A stretch of 64,000 bases of DNA from Phytophthora sp. 'mugwort'. Lineage: Eukaryota > Oomycota > Peronosporomycetes > Peronosporales > Peronosporaceae. The stretch spans positions 3,720,001 to 3,784,000 of the forward strand of contig JAUCEF010000001.1 of the NCBI GenBank assembly GCA_033558025.1, in the 5' to 3' direction. How positions within the stretch are numbered: position 1 is the stretch's first letter; every line of letters begins with the position of its first letter. A program made the position numbers and the translations under genes. Under the pieces are notes generated by a model that saw nothing but the letters and a program-made list of their open reading frames with translations, was not told the DNA's origin and made no database searches. Shown here piece after piece: positions 11,924-22,404 of this stretch.

Positions 11924-11949
11924 GCGCCGTTGGTCTAATGGTTAGGATT
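11924..11949 (+). pseudogene. tRNA-Gly(CCC), 5' fragment cut by the LINE
   Basis: These are the first 26 nucleotides of a CCC-type gene (starts GCGCCGT), ending at GGATT where the LINE begins. Bases 11934-11949 form the 5' copy of the target duplication. The rest of the gene is at 19427-19488. Confidence 0.95.
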
Positions 11950-12352
11950 AGTTTGCAATTTGCCGGCTACCCCACAAGTGCACATAGACAGACCCATACC
12001 TGCTAATGCGCTTTCAAGCTTCGGTCCTTCCAGTCCCGTGTTGTCGTTTTTCCACCTCAGCCTATCTGTCGTGCTGTCGCCTCACCTGACTACCGGACCT
12101 TAAGACCCCGCCCCGCGCCGCGACACCACCACCACGCTAAGCCGTCGTGCTGCTGCCGCCGAAGAACTAAGTCGTCGCGACTCCCAATCGAGCCGCTCCC
12201 CTGAAGCTGTTGCCGAGTTTGCGCCTGTGGCCCTAGGAGGTCAGAGGAGTGCGGCCTAGCCCTACCGTAAAGGGGGGAACGTGACAGCTGCGAGAGAGCA
12301 GCTGGAAGAAGAAACGCCCGAACTGGTCCGCCAGCCTTCGCAGCCCATCATC

Positions 12353-14311
12353 ATGGCGGCTCCTCGTCGTGACCAGACTTGGCATGCTGAGTGGCGAAAC
12401 AAGGCCCCACAGGTCGAGTTCTCGTTGCCCACCGATGACGCACTCGCGTCAGCGGAAAAGGCTATGTTGGATCCCGAGCGCAACGCTGATGACAAGAAAG
12501 CAGCTGCTCTACGTGGAGTTCCCCAGCTCGTCTCGAGTGAGTTGATCTACTCCATGTGGATTCCTGCGCGAGACCTGACCGCCACGTTCTCTGATACGGA
12601 GATCATGACCTCGCTCGGATCGGATACGCAACCGGCCATCTGGTCGGCCAACGTCAGCCATCTGCGCGATTTCAAGACCATCCGGAACGCTGGCATCAGC
12701 TTTGTATGCACTGATCAAGCTATCGCATCCAAGTTGGGTGGCCAGACGCTGTCGATCTGTGACCGAAACTATCGGGTTCAACCGTACTCCAAGTACTCCA
12801 GCTGGTACTATGTCGACTTGCAGCACCTGCCTGACGAGGTCGATGACAGCGAGATCTACGACTGGTTCGCCGCACATGGGACACCACCGGTGTTCATCTG
12901 CCCTAGTCGTACGATTCGCGGTCTGAAGTCACGCAGCCGCCGAGTGTACTTCAACTACAAGTCCCCGCCCGAGTCGCTGATGCTTACGCCAACGACGCCG
13001 TTGCGAGAAATCAAGTTCGGTGACCATGGATACGCGGTGGTCAATCACCGCATCCGTGCGTTCAACCACGGCACGCCGCCCTTCCTGAAGGCGATGCACG
13101 AGAAACGCAAGGCTCACCCATCAGCATCTAAGTCGGTCGACCATGCGGCACATCAGGCTTCCTCGAAGCCTGCTGTTGCCACGAGCGTCGAAGCCAATGG
13201 CACGCCTATGGAAACGTCGGACGCCGAGTACGAGCCATCCGAGGCTAATGGCTCAGAAGTGAGTGACTCGGAAGCCAGTTCAGGCAGCGCTATGGAAGGT
13301 GTTGAAGGAGAAACTGTCGGAGACGGGATCACAGTCCAGCCCAATTCTATCTGGCCGTCGGATGAAGAACCTCCAAATTATCCCACTGGCTCGATCAAGC
13401 GAACGGACCGGGAGCCGGCGCGTATCTTGCGCGCCAAGCAACTTGTATTTGGCAAGATGTCCACTCCCACAGACAAGGCAAAGGAACTACCCCCGTCCCA
13501 GACTGGCTATCCAGTACTGGCATCCACCAACCAGTATGAGTGGCTGAGTGAGGGAGATGGTGGCAATGTCCCACCTGATCAGGATATGACTCTCTGGGAC
13601 AGTACTCAGATCCCGCCCTCCCCGGTTGCCTCGTATGTCAAGCTGTCCAAGCCTGCCGAAAAGATACTCAACAGCGCTGCGATCAAGTACCCTGCAGAGA
13701 CGATCACCCTCAATGACCTCTGCGACGTCATCGAATCGTATCTGACGGAGTTCTCGAACACCTCAGATGCCGATAGCAGCTTGTACGGGATCCAAGCCCA
13801 ACCTAGCGTCCATCGCTTTTTATTAGACACCTCGGCTCCCGGTAACTATCAGCATCTTCGCAGCAAGACGTTTGGCCACGCAGTACTCCGAATGATCTCC
13901 ACGAAGCTAGACTCCTCGGCGAAGGATTACTCGCTCAAGAACAAGTTGGCCGAGCTCTTCCCGGACGCCGACGACCTAAGCCCAGAAATCGTGCTGCAGA
14001 GCCTTTGCTCTACCCCAAACGATTTCTGGCTCCAAACGCGACTGGCCGAGTTTGATCTTGCGTTGCAAGTGATTGCTCCAAGCATCTATATGGATCCGGT
14101 CAAGGTCTGCGCTCTAATCCAAGTAGAAGCTACTACGCTGCCCCATCCGATGTGGCACCTCTGGGACGATCGCACCCTAGGGGTACTGGTAACCTCGCCG
14201 TTGGCAACTCGACTCCTTGATGGCCCGTTGCCGGACGACTTACGCCAATGCATCGTTGATCTCCAACAAGCGGCTTCGTCAGTAGCCAACTCGGGTAGCC
14301 CTTCTGTCTAA
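12353..14311 (+). CDS. LINE ORF1 protein
   Basis: This is an open frame of 652 codons from the first ATG (12353) to TAA; the frame is open upstream to 12281 but without an ATG. Residues about 135-220 (YYVDLQHLPDEVDDSEIYDW, then a stretch with SRSRRVYFNY) look like an RNA-recognition fold, as in ORF1 proteins of several LINE groups. That is suggested by pattern only. The middle is acidic and serine-rich. I see no CCHC zinc knuckle. ORF1 proteins normally coat the element RNA. The frame is intact, unlike ORF2. Confidence 0.75.
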   Translation: MAAPRRDQTWHAEWRNKAPQVEFSLPTDDALASAEKAMLDPERNADDKKAAALRGVPQLVSSELIYSMWIPARDLTATFSDTEIMTSLGSDTQPAIWSANVSHLRDFKTIRNAGISFVCTDQAIASKLGGQTLSICDRNYRVQPYSKYSSWYYVDLQHLPDEVDDSEIYDWFAAHGTPPVFICPSRTIRGLKSRSRRVYFNYKSPPESLMLTPTTPLREIKFGDHGYAVVNHRIRAFNHGTPPFLKAMHEKRKAHPSASKSVDHAAHQASSKPAVATSVEANGTPMETSDAEYEPSEANGSEVSDSEASSGSAMEGVEGETVGDGITVQPNSIWPSDEEPPNYPTGSIKRTDREPARILRAKQLVFGKMSTPTDKAKELPPSQTGYPVLASTNQYEWLSEGDGGNVPPDQDMTLWDSTQIPPSPVASYVKLSKPAEKILNSAAIKYPAETITLNDLCDVIESYLTEFSNTSDADSSLYGIQAQPSVHRFLLDTSAPGNYQHLRSKTFGHAVLRMISTKLDSSAKDYSLKNKLAELFPDADDLSPEIVLQSLCSTPNDFWLQTRLAEFDLALQVIAPSIYMDPVKVCALIQVEATTLPHPMWHLWDDRTLGVLVTSPLATRLLDGPLPDDLRQCIVDLQQAASSVANSGSPSV

Positions 14312-14354
14312 TGAGAATTGGGCCCTGAGAGGGTTCTCGCTGAACGCTAACGGC

Positions 14355-17300
14355 ATGAACCGGACCTCAAGGAGCTCGCTGCAGTACTTCTCTAAGACCT
14401 TTCACATGATCGGTCTTCAGGAGACGTGCTTCACCGGGCCCTTCAACTACCAGCGCTTGAAACAGATCTGGAGGCAAACCTCGCGGTTTAATTCCAGCTT
14501 TTGGTCGCAAGAACATATGACTACATACACAGGGCACGCTGGTGTGGGCTTACTACTCACGCCGACATGCCCTGTTCAAGATATCCAAGACGTTACCCTC
14601 CGTCATGTTAGCTCGGCTGATATGATGGATCGGTACTTACTACTACGCGGCACTCTGGACTTGAAAGAGACGTACATTCATGTGGTGTATGCCCCCGTTA
14701 AAGGCCAGAAGCGGCCAACTTTCTTTAAAAACCTTATAAGAGACTTCGACGATGATGTGCTGCACATTGTCATGGGCGACTTCAACACGGTGATGTCAAG
14801 CCAACTGGACCAAGCCAACCACACCGACCGAAATCGATCGCGGGGACGAACCGAGCTGCTGGACTGGATGCAAGCTATCAACGTTGTGGATGCATGGCGC
14901 CTGGAACATCCGACGCTCGTCGAGTTCATCAGCCCCAACTCCAGCTCAAGGTTAGACTACGTGATGCTAAGCTCCCAGCTCTTCCACTCGGCCATGCAGG
15001 GCATTCTGCACGACTTTCGCAATCGCTCCAATATGGGTGACCACTGCGGCATCGACTTTCGACTCGGATCTGCTGTCTTTCGGCCGGCTAAGAGACCCCC
15101 CTGGCGCTGCCCAGAATGGATCATCCAGCTTCCTGAAGCGCAGCAGTATCTCCAAGAATCGCTGATCAAGTTGGCAGACATGCTCCATGCACCAACGGAC
15201 TCCCACTACAACCCGGGCTGCCTACTCGACGAGCACAAGCGTCGCGACAACATCTTCCTGCACGAGTTATTTGAATCCCGGAAGAATGCTCGCCAGCGCG
15301 AATTTGAGGAACTGCACCTGGAAATCAATGATCTGCAGCACCGCCAAGCGACGGAGCCTACAGATGATCAACGCCGGCGGCTGACTGAAAAGAGGGCACT
15401 ACTGGAGGTCAAGATGAAGGTGAAAAAGTTCTACGCATCGAAGAAGAAGTTTGCCTCCGACCTCCATGATTCTGAACGAGGTACCAAGTACTTCTTCCGA
15501 CCGCCTCAGATCCTGCACAACACTCCGATTCCTGTCAATTCGCCGGAGGAGTTGGAAGTCATGTGCCAGGAGTTCAGCCAGTTTTGGTCCGGGATCTATC
15601 GTTCACCTTCAAGGGAGTTCCATCATGACAAGCCGAAATGGGATCGCATCAAGCTGGCCCAGATCCTTGAACACACGACTAAGCATCTGACGCCGAAGCG
15701 AGCTGCCTATCTTGACAGTCCACTCACAGCAAATGACTTCTACTGGGCTATCAAGCATATGTCGTCGGGGAAGGCACCAGGACCCGATGGGTTACCCGTG
15801 GCCTACTACCTAACTGATGTGCCACTTTGGAGCCGTATCCTGGAGATTGTCTACGCAGCTCAACTGGAGAAAGGCAGGATGTCCAAGTTCCAGCGTCGCG
15901 GCCAAGTCTGCTTGCTATACAAGAAGGGAGACCGTAAAGAGCCTGGAAACTACAGAACTGTGCTAGACAGTCTCCTATTCTCTGACCAGTATGGCTTCGT
16001 GCCTGGGCGCGATATTCGTCATGCTCACCTGCGACTTCAAGCACTCATGAAAGTGTATGAAGACGATGACGCGGTGGCTGGTGCTATCTTGATTGATTTT
16101 GCCAAGGCCTTCGACAGCGTGGTGTGGGATGCCTTTGACATGATCCTCGAGCACTTCCGCTTCGGCGAAGTGTTTCGTCGCTGGGTACGCGTGATGTTTC
16201 CTGGGACTTTGGTGGCGCTACTATTCAACGGTAGCCTACTTTCACCCTTTGAATTAAGGAGAGGCGTGCGGCAAGGAGACCCTCTCTCCCCGGGTCTGTT
16301 CGTGCTTTACGCGGAACCTTTGCTGAACTTGATTCGCGCCAAGATGAAGGATGCTGGACTTCGGTGTGGAGACTCTTCGGTAGTCCATACAGTTATCAGC
16401 TTTGCTGATGACTGCACTGGACTACTGAGGGACCTGCGGGATACTCAGCGTCTACTGGACTTGGTGGATCTCTTCTGTGAGGCATCGGGCATGGAGCTGA
16501 ACAAGAACAAGACCGTGGTGCTGCCGTTCCACCCCTGGAACAGTGAAACCGACAGCATCCGTGAGGAACTACAGCAATTGGGACTAAAGGTTGTTGAGAA
16601 CAACGACTCGGCCAAACTGCTTGGTATATACTACGGTCCCAAGCTCACAGACGCAGCACGGCTACAGCACATATTGGCGGACATGCAGACAAGGTGTTCA
16701 CTGTGGAAGTATCGGGCACGCACTCTGCGAGGACAAGTGGTTATCCTACAACAGATCATCTTGCCTGTTCTCTGGTACACGGCCAGTGTCTGCTACATAC
16801 CTGAAACTGGTTTCCAAGACCAAGTCCAGGACATGATAGTACGGTTCATGACCCAGTCTTCTACTTCGAACATCGTGCCCCGAGCTTGGTGGACGTTGCC
16901 CATGCACATGGGAGGCCTCGGTTTAACGCCTGTGAAAACGATGATCGAGGAACTCCAACTACACATGCTCTGCAAGCTGCTCATGGCCGTACGCCAGTCA
17001 CCGGATGATGTACCCTCATGGGCCGCCCCAGTCATTGCGCTGTTTGACTCCGTGATGAAACCTTGGGGACGCGACTTTGACATCCTGTACGCGCCGGTCT
17101 GGAACAGCCCTCATCATGTGGTGTCTCGACGGCTAAGACGATGGAGACCGCTTGGTTTGTATTGGCACCATGTTTTCTTCCTTTGGAACACCAAACTGCG
17201 CCCCAAGATCACTCGCAACATGACCAAGTTTGACAAGTTGACAATACCGCTGCTGGACAATGTGGATATCACGACTGCAACCAAGACGCCCAAGACCCTG

Positions 17301-18472
17301 CGAGCCGCAAACCTGGGAATTGTCCAAGACCTTATTCGCTTAAAGGTTTATCGGATATCTGACTTGTTTGAGCTTAGTGGATACCCGCCTCAAGCCGCCA
17401 AGCTATCCCAAGTCATCCGTGAGCATGGCCAGCCTAGGCGTGCTAACAGCGTGGGCTTCTGCGGATCTTTCTTAACTAAGATTGACTCGCAGTTACGACC
17501 GTTGGCCAACATGCCCATTGGACCCCGCCCCAAGCCACACTCCGGCTGCGCACTCCATACTTGGAGCTTCAGTGGCTATGAAGTCGCTGATCTCACGGTG
17601 TCGTTAATACGCAAGCTCCTGGTTCAGTACAAGGTACCCGGCCTGCCAACGACTGCACTTGGCCTTGAACGAGCGCCTCCCGGAAATGTATGGGGCAGGG
17701 ACCTAAAGATGAACAAGCACGTACTACCAGTGAACGCGGACTTGCTGTACAGACTTCAGCACAACGCACTTTGGGTGGGCTTTAGGCTGCAGCATGTGCA
17801 AGGCGCTATGACTCGCTGCCATCCATGGGTGTGGAGTCATTGAAACCGTCGTCCATCTCTTTTGGTATTGTGACTTTGCGGCAACCGTATGGGCGGAATG
17901 GCTTGAGGTGTTCCAACAGTGGTTTGAGTCTCCCATTGAGTGGGCGACTGTGGTCTACTTCGCGGACATCATGCCTACGCCCCGAGCCAAAAAGGACTTT
18001 GGTTACAGCCTCTTTGCGATCTTCCACATAGTGAGAGTTGATACTTCGCTGCCTATGGACGCACCGCAATGACATCCGCTTCCACGAGTCTGAACCAAGT
18101 CTCATCGGCGTCAAGGCTCGGGTGCACGCCCTGATTGACCTTCATGTTGCTGCCTTATGGCAGGCAACCCAGGCGCAAGCAATAAGACAGTCCACGCAGG
18201 TGAGTAGGCAACTACACACCTTATTGCGAGGACTGCCTGTGTCGGCACCCTTCGATGACAATGGCCCAAGCGACCACGAGGCGGAAGCCCGTCAGCGGGA
18301 CTCCTTACTCGCGGACATGTTGAACCACGACAGGGAAGAGACGTCCGGAGCGTTGGCGCCCTTCACGACTGCAGATCCAAGCGATCGCGCGGTGGAAACC
18401 CGTCAGCGGGGCTCCTTTCCCGCGGCCATGCTGAACCGTAGCCGGGAAGAGACGCCTGTGGCCCGAAGGTAA
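14355..18472 (+). pseudogene. LINE ORF2: endonuclease and reverse transcriptase, with frameshifts
   Basis: The main frame runs 14355-17843 (1162 codons). Endonuclease motifs are IGLQET, VYAPV, MGDFNTV, SRLDYVML and GDHCGIDF within the first 225 residues. Reverse transcriptase motifs follow: GKAPGPDGLP, CLLYKKGDRKEPGNYR, DQYGFVPGRDI, ILIDFAKAFDSV, RRGVRQGDPLSPGLF and the catalytic FADD near residue 683. Between GNYR and DQYGF about 25 residues normally present seem to be missing. At about 17820 the frame shifts; the next frame reads VIETVVHLFWYC, the C-terminal CCHC region, and a second shift near 18035 leads to LRCLWTHRNDIRFHE, ending at 18472. The first ATG lies inside the endonuclease fold: the same frame upstream, open from about 14284, reads NWALRGFSLNANGM. 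Initiation by frameshift or reinitiation is therefore likely in the parent element. Confidence 0.88.
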
Positions 18473-19426
18473 GGCCACAAGCTCAAGGCTTCATCCTGAT
18501 GTCTTACAATCCGCCGCCGGCGTGCTCGGCCATTACTGGCTTCAGTCTCCACCACTTTCACGCCCATACGCCAAGTTCCCGGCTCCATTTGCCGATCGCT
18601 TAGCGGGCGTTGCCTTATGTCTGCTGTACCCGAAGGCGGTGTGGATTTTTGAACCCAGGCGGGGCCCCACGTTAGCGGACAGGCGGGCGAAGAACGCGAC
18701 ACGCTACAGACGCTTACGCGTGTTATGGCATGCACGACATCACTAGACTACTCCTTGGATCGAGGTCTAGAGCGGCGCCACACTCCCGAGCCGCGCGTAC
18801 TACCAGGCCTACAAGCCCATGAGACGACGACTGGGAGGCTTTGCCCCTCTAGACCACGACCCGCATCTCTCCTATTGAAGTGCCCGGTCAAGCAGTCTCA
18901 AGAACTACCGGGTCTAACCGTGCTTCCAGGCCTACAGCCCATGAGACGGCGCCCAGTAGCCCCCAAGACCACCAGTCCAGTCACAAGACCAGATATCCCA
19001 ACCTTCGCGGCCAAACCCCAACCATCGTCCGAAAGGTCTGGTCGGCCCGGGGATTGAACCCTGGCCGCTTCCGTCCGACACTGGATGCTTAACCAGCTGA
19101 GCTATCTGAGCTCACTAGAAGTAGGTGGCTCACCACCACCTGGTTCATCGGGTTATACTTGGTTTTTGTATAGACTCCATCGGAAAGGTCCTGCCAATGT
19201 CCAACTCGGCCCAGAGACGTCTCCGGACGTCCACCAGTTTCCTCCTGGACACTAAAATGGGTCCTTCAGGGTACCCACTTTCGAGAAAATGGACCTTTTT
19301 TGGGCACCAATTGGATACTTCGTACCCAATTTTTGGGTCCACATGACCCAAATCGATCCCAAATAGCAAGTAGGGTAGCTAAGTAGGTTGCTTACTAGCC
19401 TTAAAGTGTAATGTATTTTTTGTTAA
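18473..19426 (+). other. LINE 3' region
   Basis: No coding frame is recognised. A motif CCAGGCCTACARGCCCATGAG occurs twice (near 18803 and 18928, the second one base shorter) as a diverged direct repeat. A tRNA-like sequence on the minus strand lies at 19037-19112. The last 150 bp contain several GGGTCC/GGGTAC words and end in a T-rich tract. Confidence 0.6.
19037..19112 (-). pseudogene. tRNA-like sequence in the LINE 3' region
   Basis: Read on the minus strand it has TAGCTCAGCTGGTTAAGC, a good D arm and A box, and CAGGGTTCAATCC, a T arm close to the B-box consensus, followed by GCCGACC. The 5' acceptor strand pairs at only about four of seven positions and the anticodon arm is irregular. 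It is probably a captured or decayed tRNA; a role as recognition structure for the element's RNA is speculative. Confidence 0.4.
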
Positions 19427-19488
19427 TCTAATGGTTAGGATTCATCCCTCCCACGGATGAGGTCGGGGTTCGATTCCCCGACGGCGCA
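19427..19488 (+). pseudogene. tRNA-Gly(CCC), 3' part after the LINE
   Basis: It begins with the 3' copy of the 16-bp target duplication and continues through anticodon loop CTCCCAC, T arm and discriminator. It lacks the first ten nucleotides, so the acceptor stem is gone and replaced by the LINE end (GTTAA). B box intact, gene broken. Confidence 0.95.
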
Positions 19489-20467
19489 TGCCTTAGAAAA
19501 AGCTTGCACGGCCTGTTTGGAGAATCTATTTGTCTCCGACTGCTAGCTCGTCCCTTGCCTTGTTGCTCGGGACACTTTACCATTTTGTGGATCATACTCG
19601 TCACTTCTTAGCGCACTTGTGGAGGCACCCGGAGCTTTCTAGGCCTACTATGGCTTTCTTCATACGCATAGAAAGCTGTGATAGCTAGACGGTGAAAGCG
19701 AGGCCTAACCTAAACATCTTCCTGACAAACCCACTCATACAATGACAACCTCAATTCAGAAGTCCCGACCTAGCTAACAGCCCACGGAGATGACTTGCAC
19801 CAGCCTAAACCACTCGCTTTCTTGCGAATTGACTCTACGACTGAATTGGATGATGGAAGTCATAGTAATGGTCGAAATGGACAGGCTGATATCGTAGCTG
19901 CCTCCAAAGCATCGCGAGTGGGTTCTATAACAGCGTATGATTTACGAGCTTAGGTTGAATATGTGCCTCGCATCGAAGGTGATGATAGAGCGTATCGTGA
20001 CAGGTTGGTGATAGTATTGTAACCGATTCACAACGCGGAAAAAGGATCCTAAGGCGGGGTTAGGAAGAGCGCCTGCTGTGTGCCGCCACGCCACCACCTC
20101 GTTCGGCAAGGTGAGTGGCATGCCAATAAACATGAATAACTTTATTGGCCGAACCTTCGAGGCGGACCTTTTCCAAAAGTTTCAGTATCCACGTTACCGG
20201 TCGCGGAAGCTACAGGACGGGCAATGTCTTCCAAATCTCTGCAGTTTGGTGTTTGTAAATTTGTCCGAGGTTCTGTAGGTTTCCGCGTTTGTTCTTTTGT
20301 GTATTTGAGGTGCTCTGTGGTTTTGGATGACAAAGTTATGAGGCAGGATTGCGTTGAGTGAGGTAAATGATGTGCGTGCGCGATCGATGTCGAATGTCTT
20401 GATGATGTGTGAGCGTTGAGTGTAATTGGTCGAGCTGTGTTTTTGGTTGGTTTGAGACATGTGATGT
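19489..20467 (+). repeat. Long spacer module of the tRNA array (representative)
   Basis: This is the roughly 975-bp spacer that follows each CCC gene and precedes the next UCC gene. I find no protein, 5S rRNA, U6 or other known RNA in it. It contains a perfect 9-bp hairpin, GCCAATAAA (20122-20130), 10-nt loop, TTTATTGGC (20141-20149), present in every unit. The first TTTT after the CCC gene is in CCATTTTGT, about 95 nt downstream. This copy has a small difference near 19620 (GGCACCCGGAG instead of GCCGGAG). Confidence 0.8.
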
Positions 20468-20539
20468 GCACCGTTGGTCTAATGGTTAGGATTCATCCCT
20501 TCCAAGGATGAGGTCGGGGTTCGATTCCCCGACGGCGCA
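20468..20539 (+). tRNA. tRNA-Gly(UCC), copy 2
   Basis: First complete gene right of the LINE. Anticodon loop CTTCCAA, A3-C70 mismatch, CTTTT terminator at once downstream. The following 409-bp module ends at the CCC gene 20877. Confidence 0.95.
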
Positions 20540-20876
20540 ACTTTTAACAGCTGTTGTGGCACAAAGAACCACCTTTTGGTAACAGCGGGCTTCTATCCGC
20601 GTCTCGCTGCAGGTGGACGTACATCTCGGACCTTCTGACCACTCGGTCACCCCCTGGCTAACAGTGCAAAAGCAGAACTTGTAGGACGCTATTGCGTGCT
20701 CACATCCTTGCACATACAATTTGGATGTTCGAGGTAGGGCGAGAGAGCTGTCCGATGTGTATGGGCGGCCGCTGGTGAAAGTTTTGTAGACGGTTGTGAA
20801 TATTTGCGGTGTTTTGTATTGGTTAGGGTTGCGGTTTAGCGGGTGTTTTTTTGGGCCAACATCGGATTTGTCTGTC

Positions 20877-20948
20877 GCGCCGTTGGTCTAATGGTTAGGA
20901 TTCATCCCTCCCACGGATGAGGTCGGGGTTCGATTCCCCGACGGCGCA
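20877..20948 (+). tRNA. tRNA-Gly(CCC), copy 1
   Basis: The acceptor GCGCCGT pairs perfectly with ACGGCGC; anticodon stem CATCC/GGATG closes loop CTCCCAC (anticodon CCC); T arm as in the UCC gene. It is followed by TGCCTTAGAAAAAGC, with no run of four T until 21043-21046, 95 nt downstream. Confidence 0.95.
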
Positions 20949-21923
20949 TGCCTTAGAAAAAGCTTGCACGGCCTGTTTGGAGAATCTATCTGTCTCCGAC
21001 TGCTGGCTCGTCCCTTGCCTTGTTGCTCGGGACACTTTACCATTTTGTGGATCATACTCGTCACTTCTTAGCGCACTTGTGGAGCCGGAGCTCTCTAGGC
21101 CTACTATGGCTTTCTTCAGACGCATAGAAAGCTGTGATAGCTAGACGGTGAAAGCGAGGCCTAACCTAAACATCTTCCTGACAAACCCACTCATACAATG
21201 ACAACCTCAATTCAGAAGTCCCGACCTAGCTAACAGCCCACGGAGATGACTTGCACCAGCCTAAACCACTCGCTTTCTTGCGAATTGACTCTACGACTGA
21301 ATTGGATGATGGAAGTCATAGTAATGGTCGAAATGGACAGGCTGATATCGTAGCTGCCTCCAAAGCATCGCGAGTGGGTTCTATAACAGCGTATGATTTA
21401 CGAGCTTAGGTTGAATATGTGCCTCGCATCGAAGGTGATGATAGAGCGTATCGTGACAGGTTGGTGATAGTATTGTAACCGATTCACAACGCGGAAAAAG
21501 GATCCTAAGGCGGGGTTAGGAAGAGCGCCTGCTGTGTGCCGCCACGCCACCACCTCGTTCGGCAAGGTGAGTGGCATGCCAATAAACATGAATAACTTTA
21601 TTGGCCGAACCTTCGAGGCGGACCTTTTCCAAAAGTTTCAGTATCCACGTTACCGGTCGCGGAAGCTACAGGACGGGCAATGTCTTCCAAATCTCTGCAG
21701 TTTGGTGTTTGTAAATTTGTCCGAGGTTCTGTAGGTTTCCGCGTTTGTTCTTTTGTGTATTTGAGGTGCTCTGTGGTTTTGGATGACAAAGTTATGAGGC
21801 AGGATTGCGTTGAGTGAGGTAAATGATGTGCGTGCGCGATCGATGTCGAATGTCTTGATGATGTGTGAGCGTTGAGTGTAATTGGTCGAGCTGTGTTTTT
21901 GGTTGGTTTGAGACATGTGATGT

Positions 21924-21995
21924 GCACCGTTGGTCTAATGGTTAGGATTCATCCCTTCCAAGGATGAGGTCGGGGTTCGATTCCCCGACGGCGCA
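21924..21995 (+). tRNA. tRNA-Gly(UCC), copy 3
   Basis: Starts the first expanded unit: UCC, CCC, CCC. Close TTTT terminator, A3-C70 mismatch. Confidence 0.95.
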
Positions 21996-22332
21996 ACTTT
22001 TAACAGCTGTTGTGGCACAAAGAACCACCTTTTGGTAACAGCGGGCTTCTATCCGCGTCTCGCTGCAGGTGGACGTACATCTCGGACCTTCTGACCACTC
22101 GGTCACCCCCTGGCTAACAGTGCAAAAGCAGAACTTGTAGGACGCTATTGCGTGCTCACATCCTTGCACATACAATTTGGATGTTCGAGGTAGGGCGAGA
22201 GAGCTGTCCGATGTGTATGGGCGGCCGCTGGTGAAAGTTTTGTAGACGGTTGTGAATATTTGCGGTGTTTTGTATTGGTTAGGGTTGCGGTTTAGTGGGT
22301 GTTCTTTTGGGCCAACATCGGATTTGTCTGTC

Positions 22333-22404
22333 GCGCCGTTGGTCTAATGGTTAGGATTCATCCCTCCCACGGATGAGGTCGGGGTTCGATTCCCCGACGG
22401 CGCA
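22333..22404 (+). tRNA. tRNA-Gly(CCC), copy 2 (with UCC-type downstream flank)
   Basis: CCC anticodon, but followed by ACTTTTAACAG, the flank normally found after UCC genes. This CCC gene therefore has a close Pol III terminator. It is the product of duplication of the 409-bp module by exchange between the two tRNA types. Confidence 0.95.

Larger units (their letters stand above)
11950..19426 (+). mobile_element. Non-LTR retrotransposon (APE-type LINE) inserted in a tRNA-Gly gene
   Basis: The 7477-bp element is bounded by a perfect 16-bp duplication, TCTAATGGTTAGGATT, at 11934-11949 and 19427-19442; this is nucleotides 11-26 of tRNA-Gly. It has a 5' leader of about 400 bp, ORF1, ORF2 with an apurinic-type endonuclease and reverse transcriptase, a long 3' region and an end without a poly(A) tail (TTTTTTGTTAA). 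It is in the same orientation as the tRNA genes. Insertion within a multicopy RNA gene with a precise duplication resembles the Tx1-clade families known to target 5S, U2 and tRNA genes; assigning it to that clade is inference. This copy has frameshifts near the end of ORF2 and an apparent deletion in the reverse transcriptase. Confidence 0.93.

Noticed and set aside
19489..20467. 5S rRNA, U6 or spliced-leader gene hidden in the long spacer
   Set aside because: I looked for their conserved cores and found none; only the hairpin at 20122-20149 stands out.
20142..20471. Minus-strand frames of 109 and 88 codons that recur in every array unit
   Set aside because: They recur only because the DNA unit is repeated at near identity; single-base variants break or shift them in some units, they end next to a tRNA gene, and the sequences show no domain.
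20486..20719. Minus-strand 77-codon frame ending NPDLILGRDES in each unit
   Set aside because: Its C-terminal part is the antisense of the tRNA-Gly gene, so conservation is explained by the tRNA.
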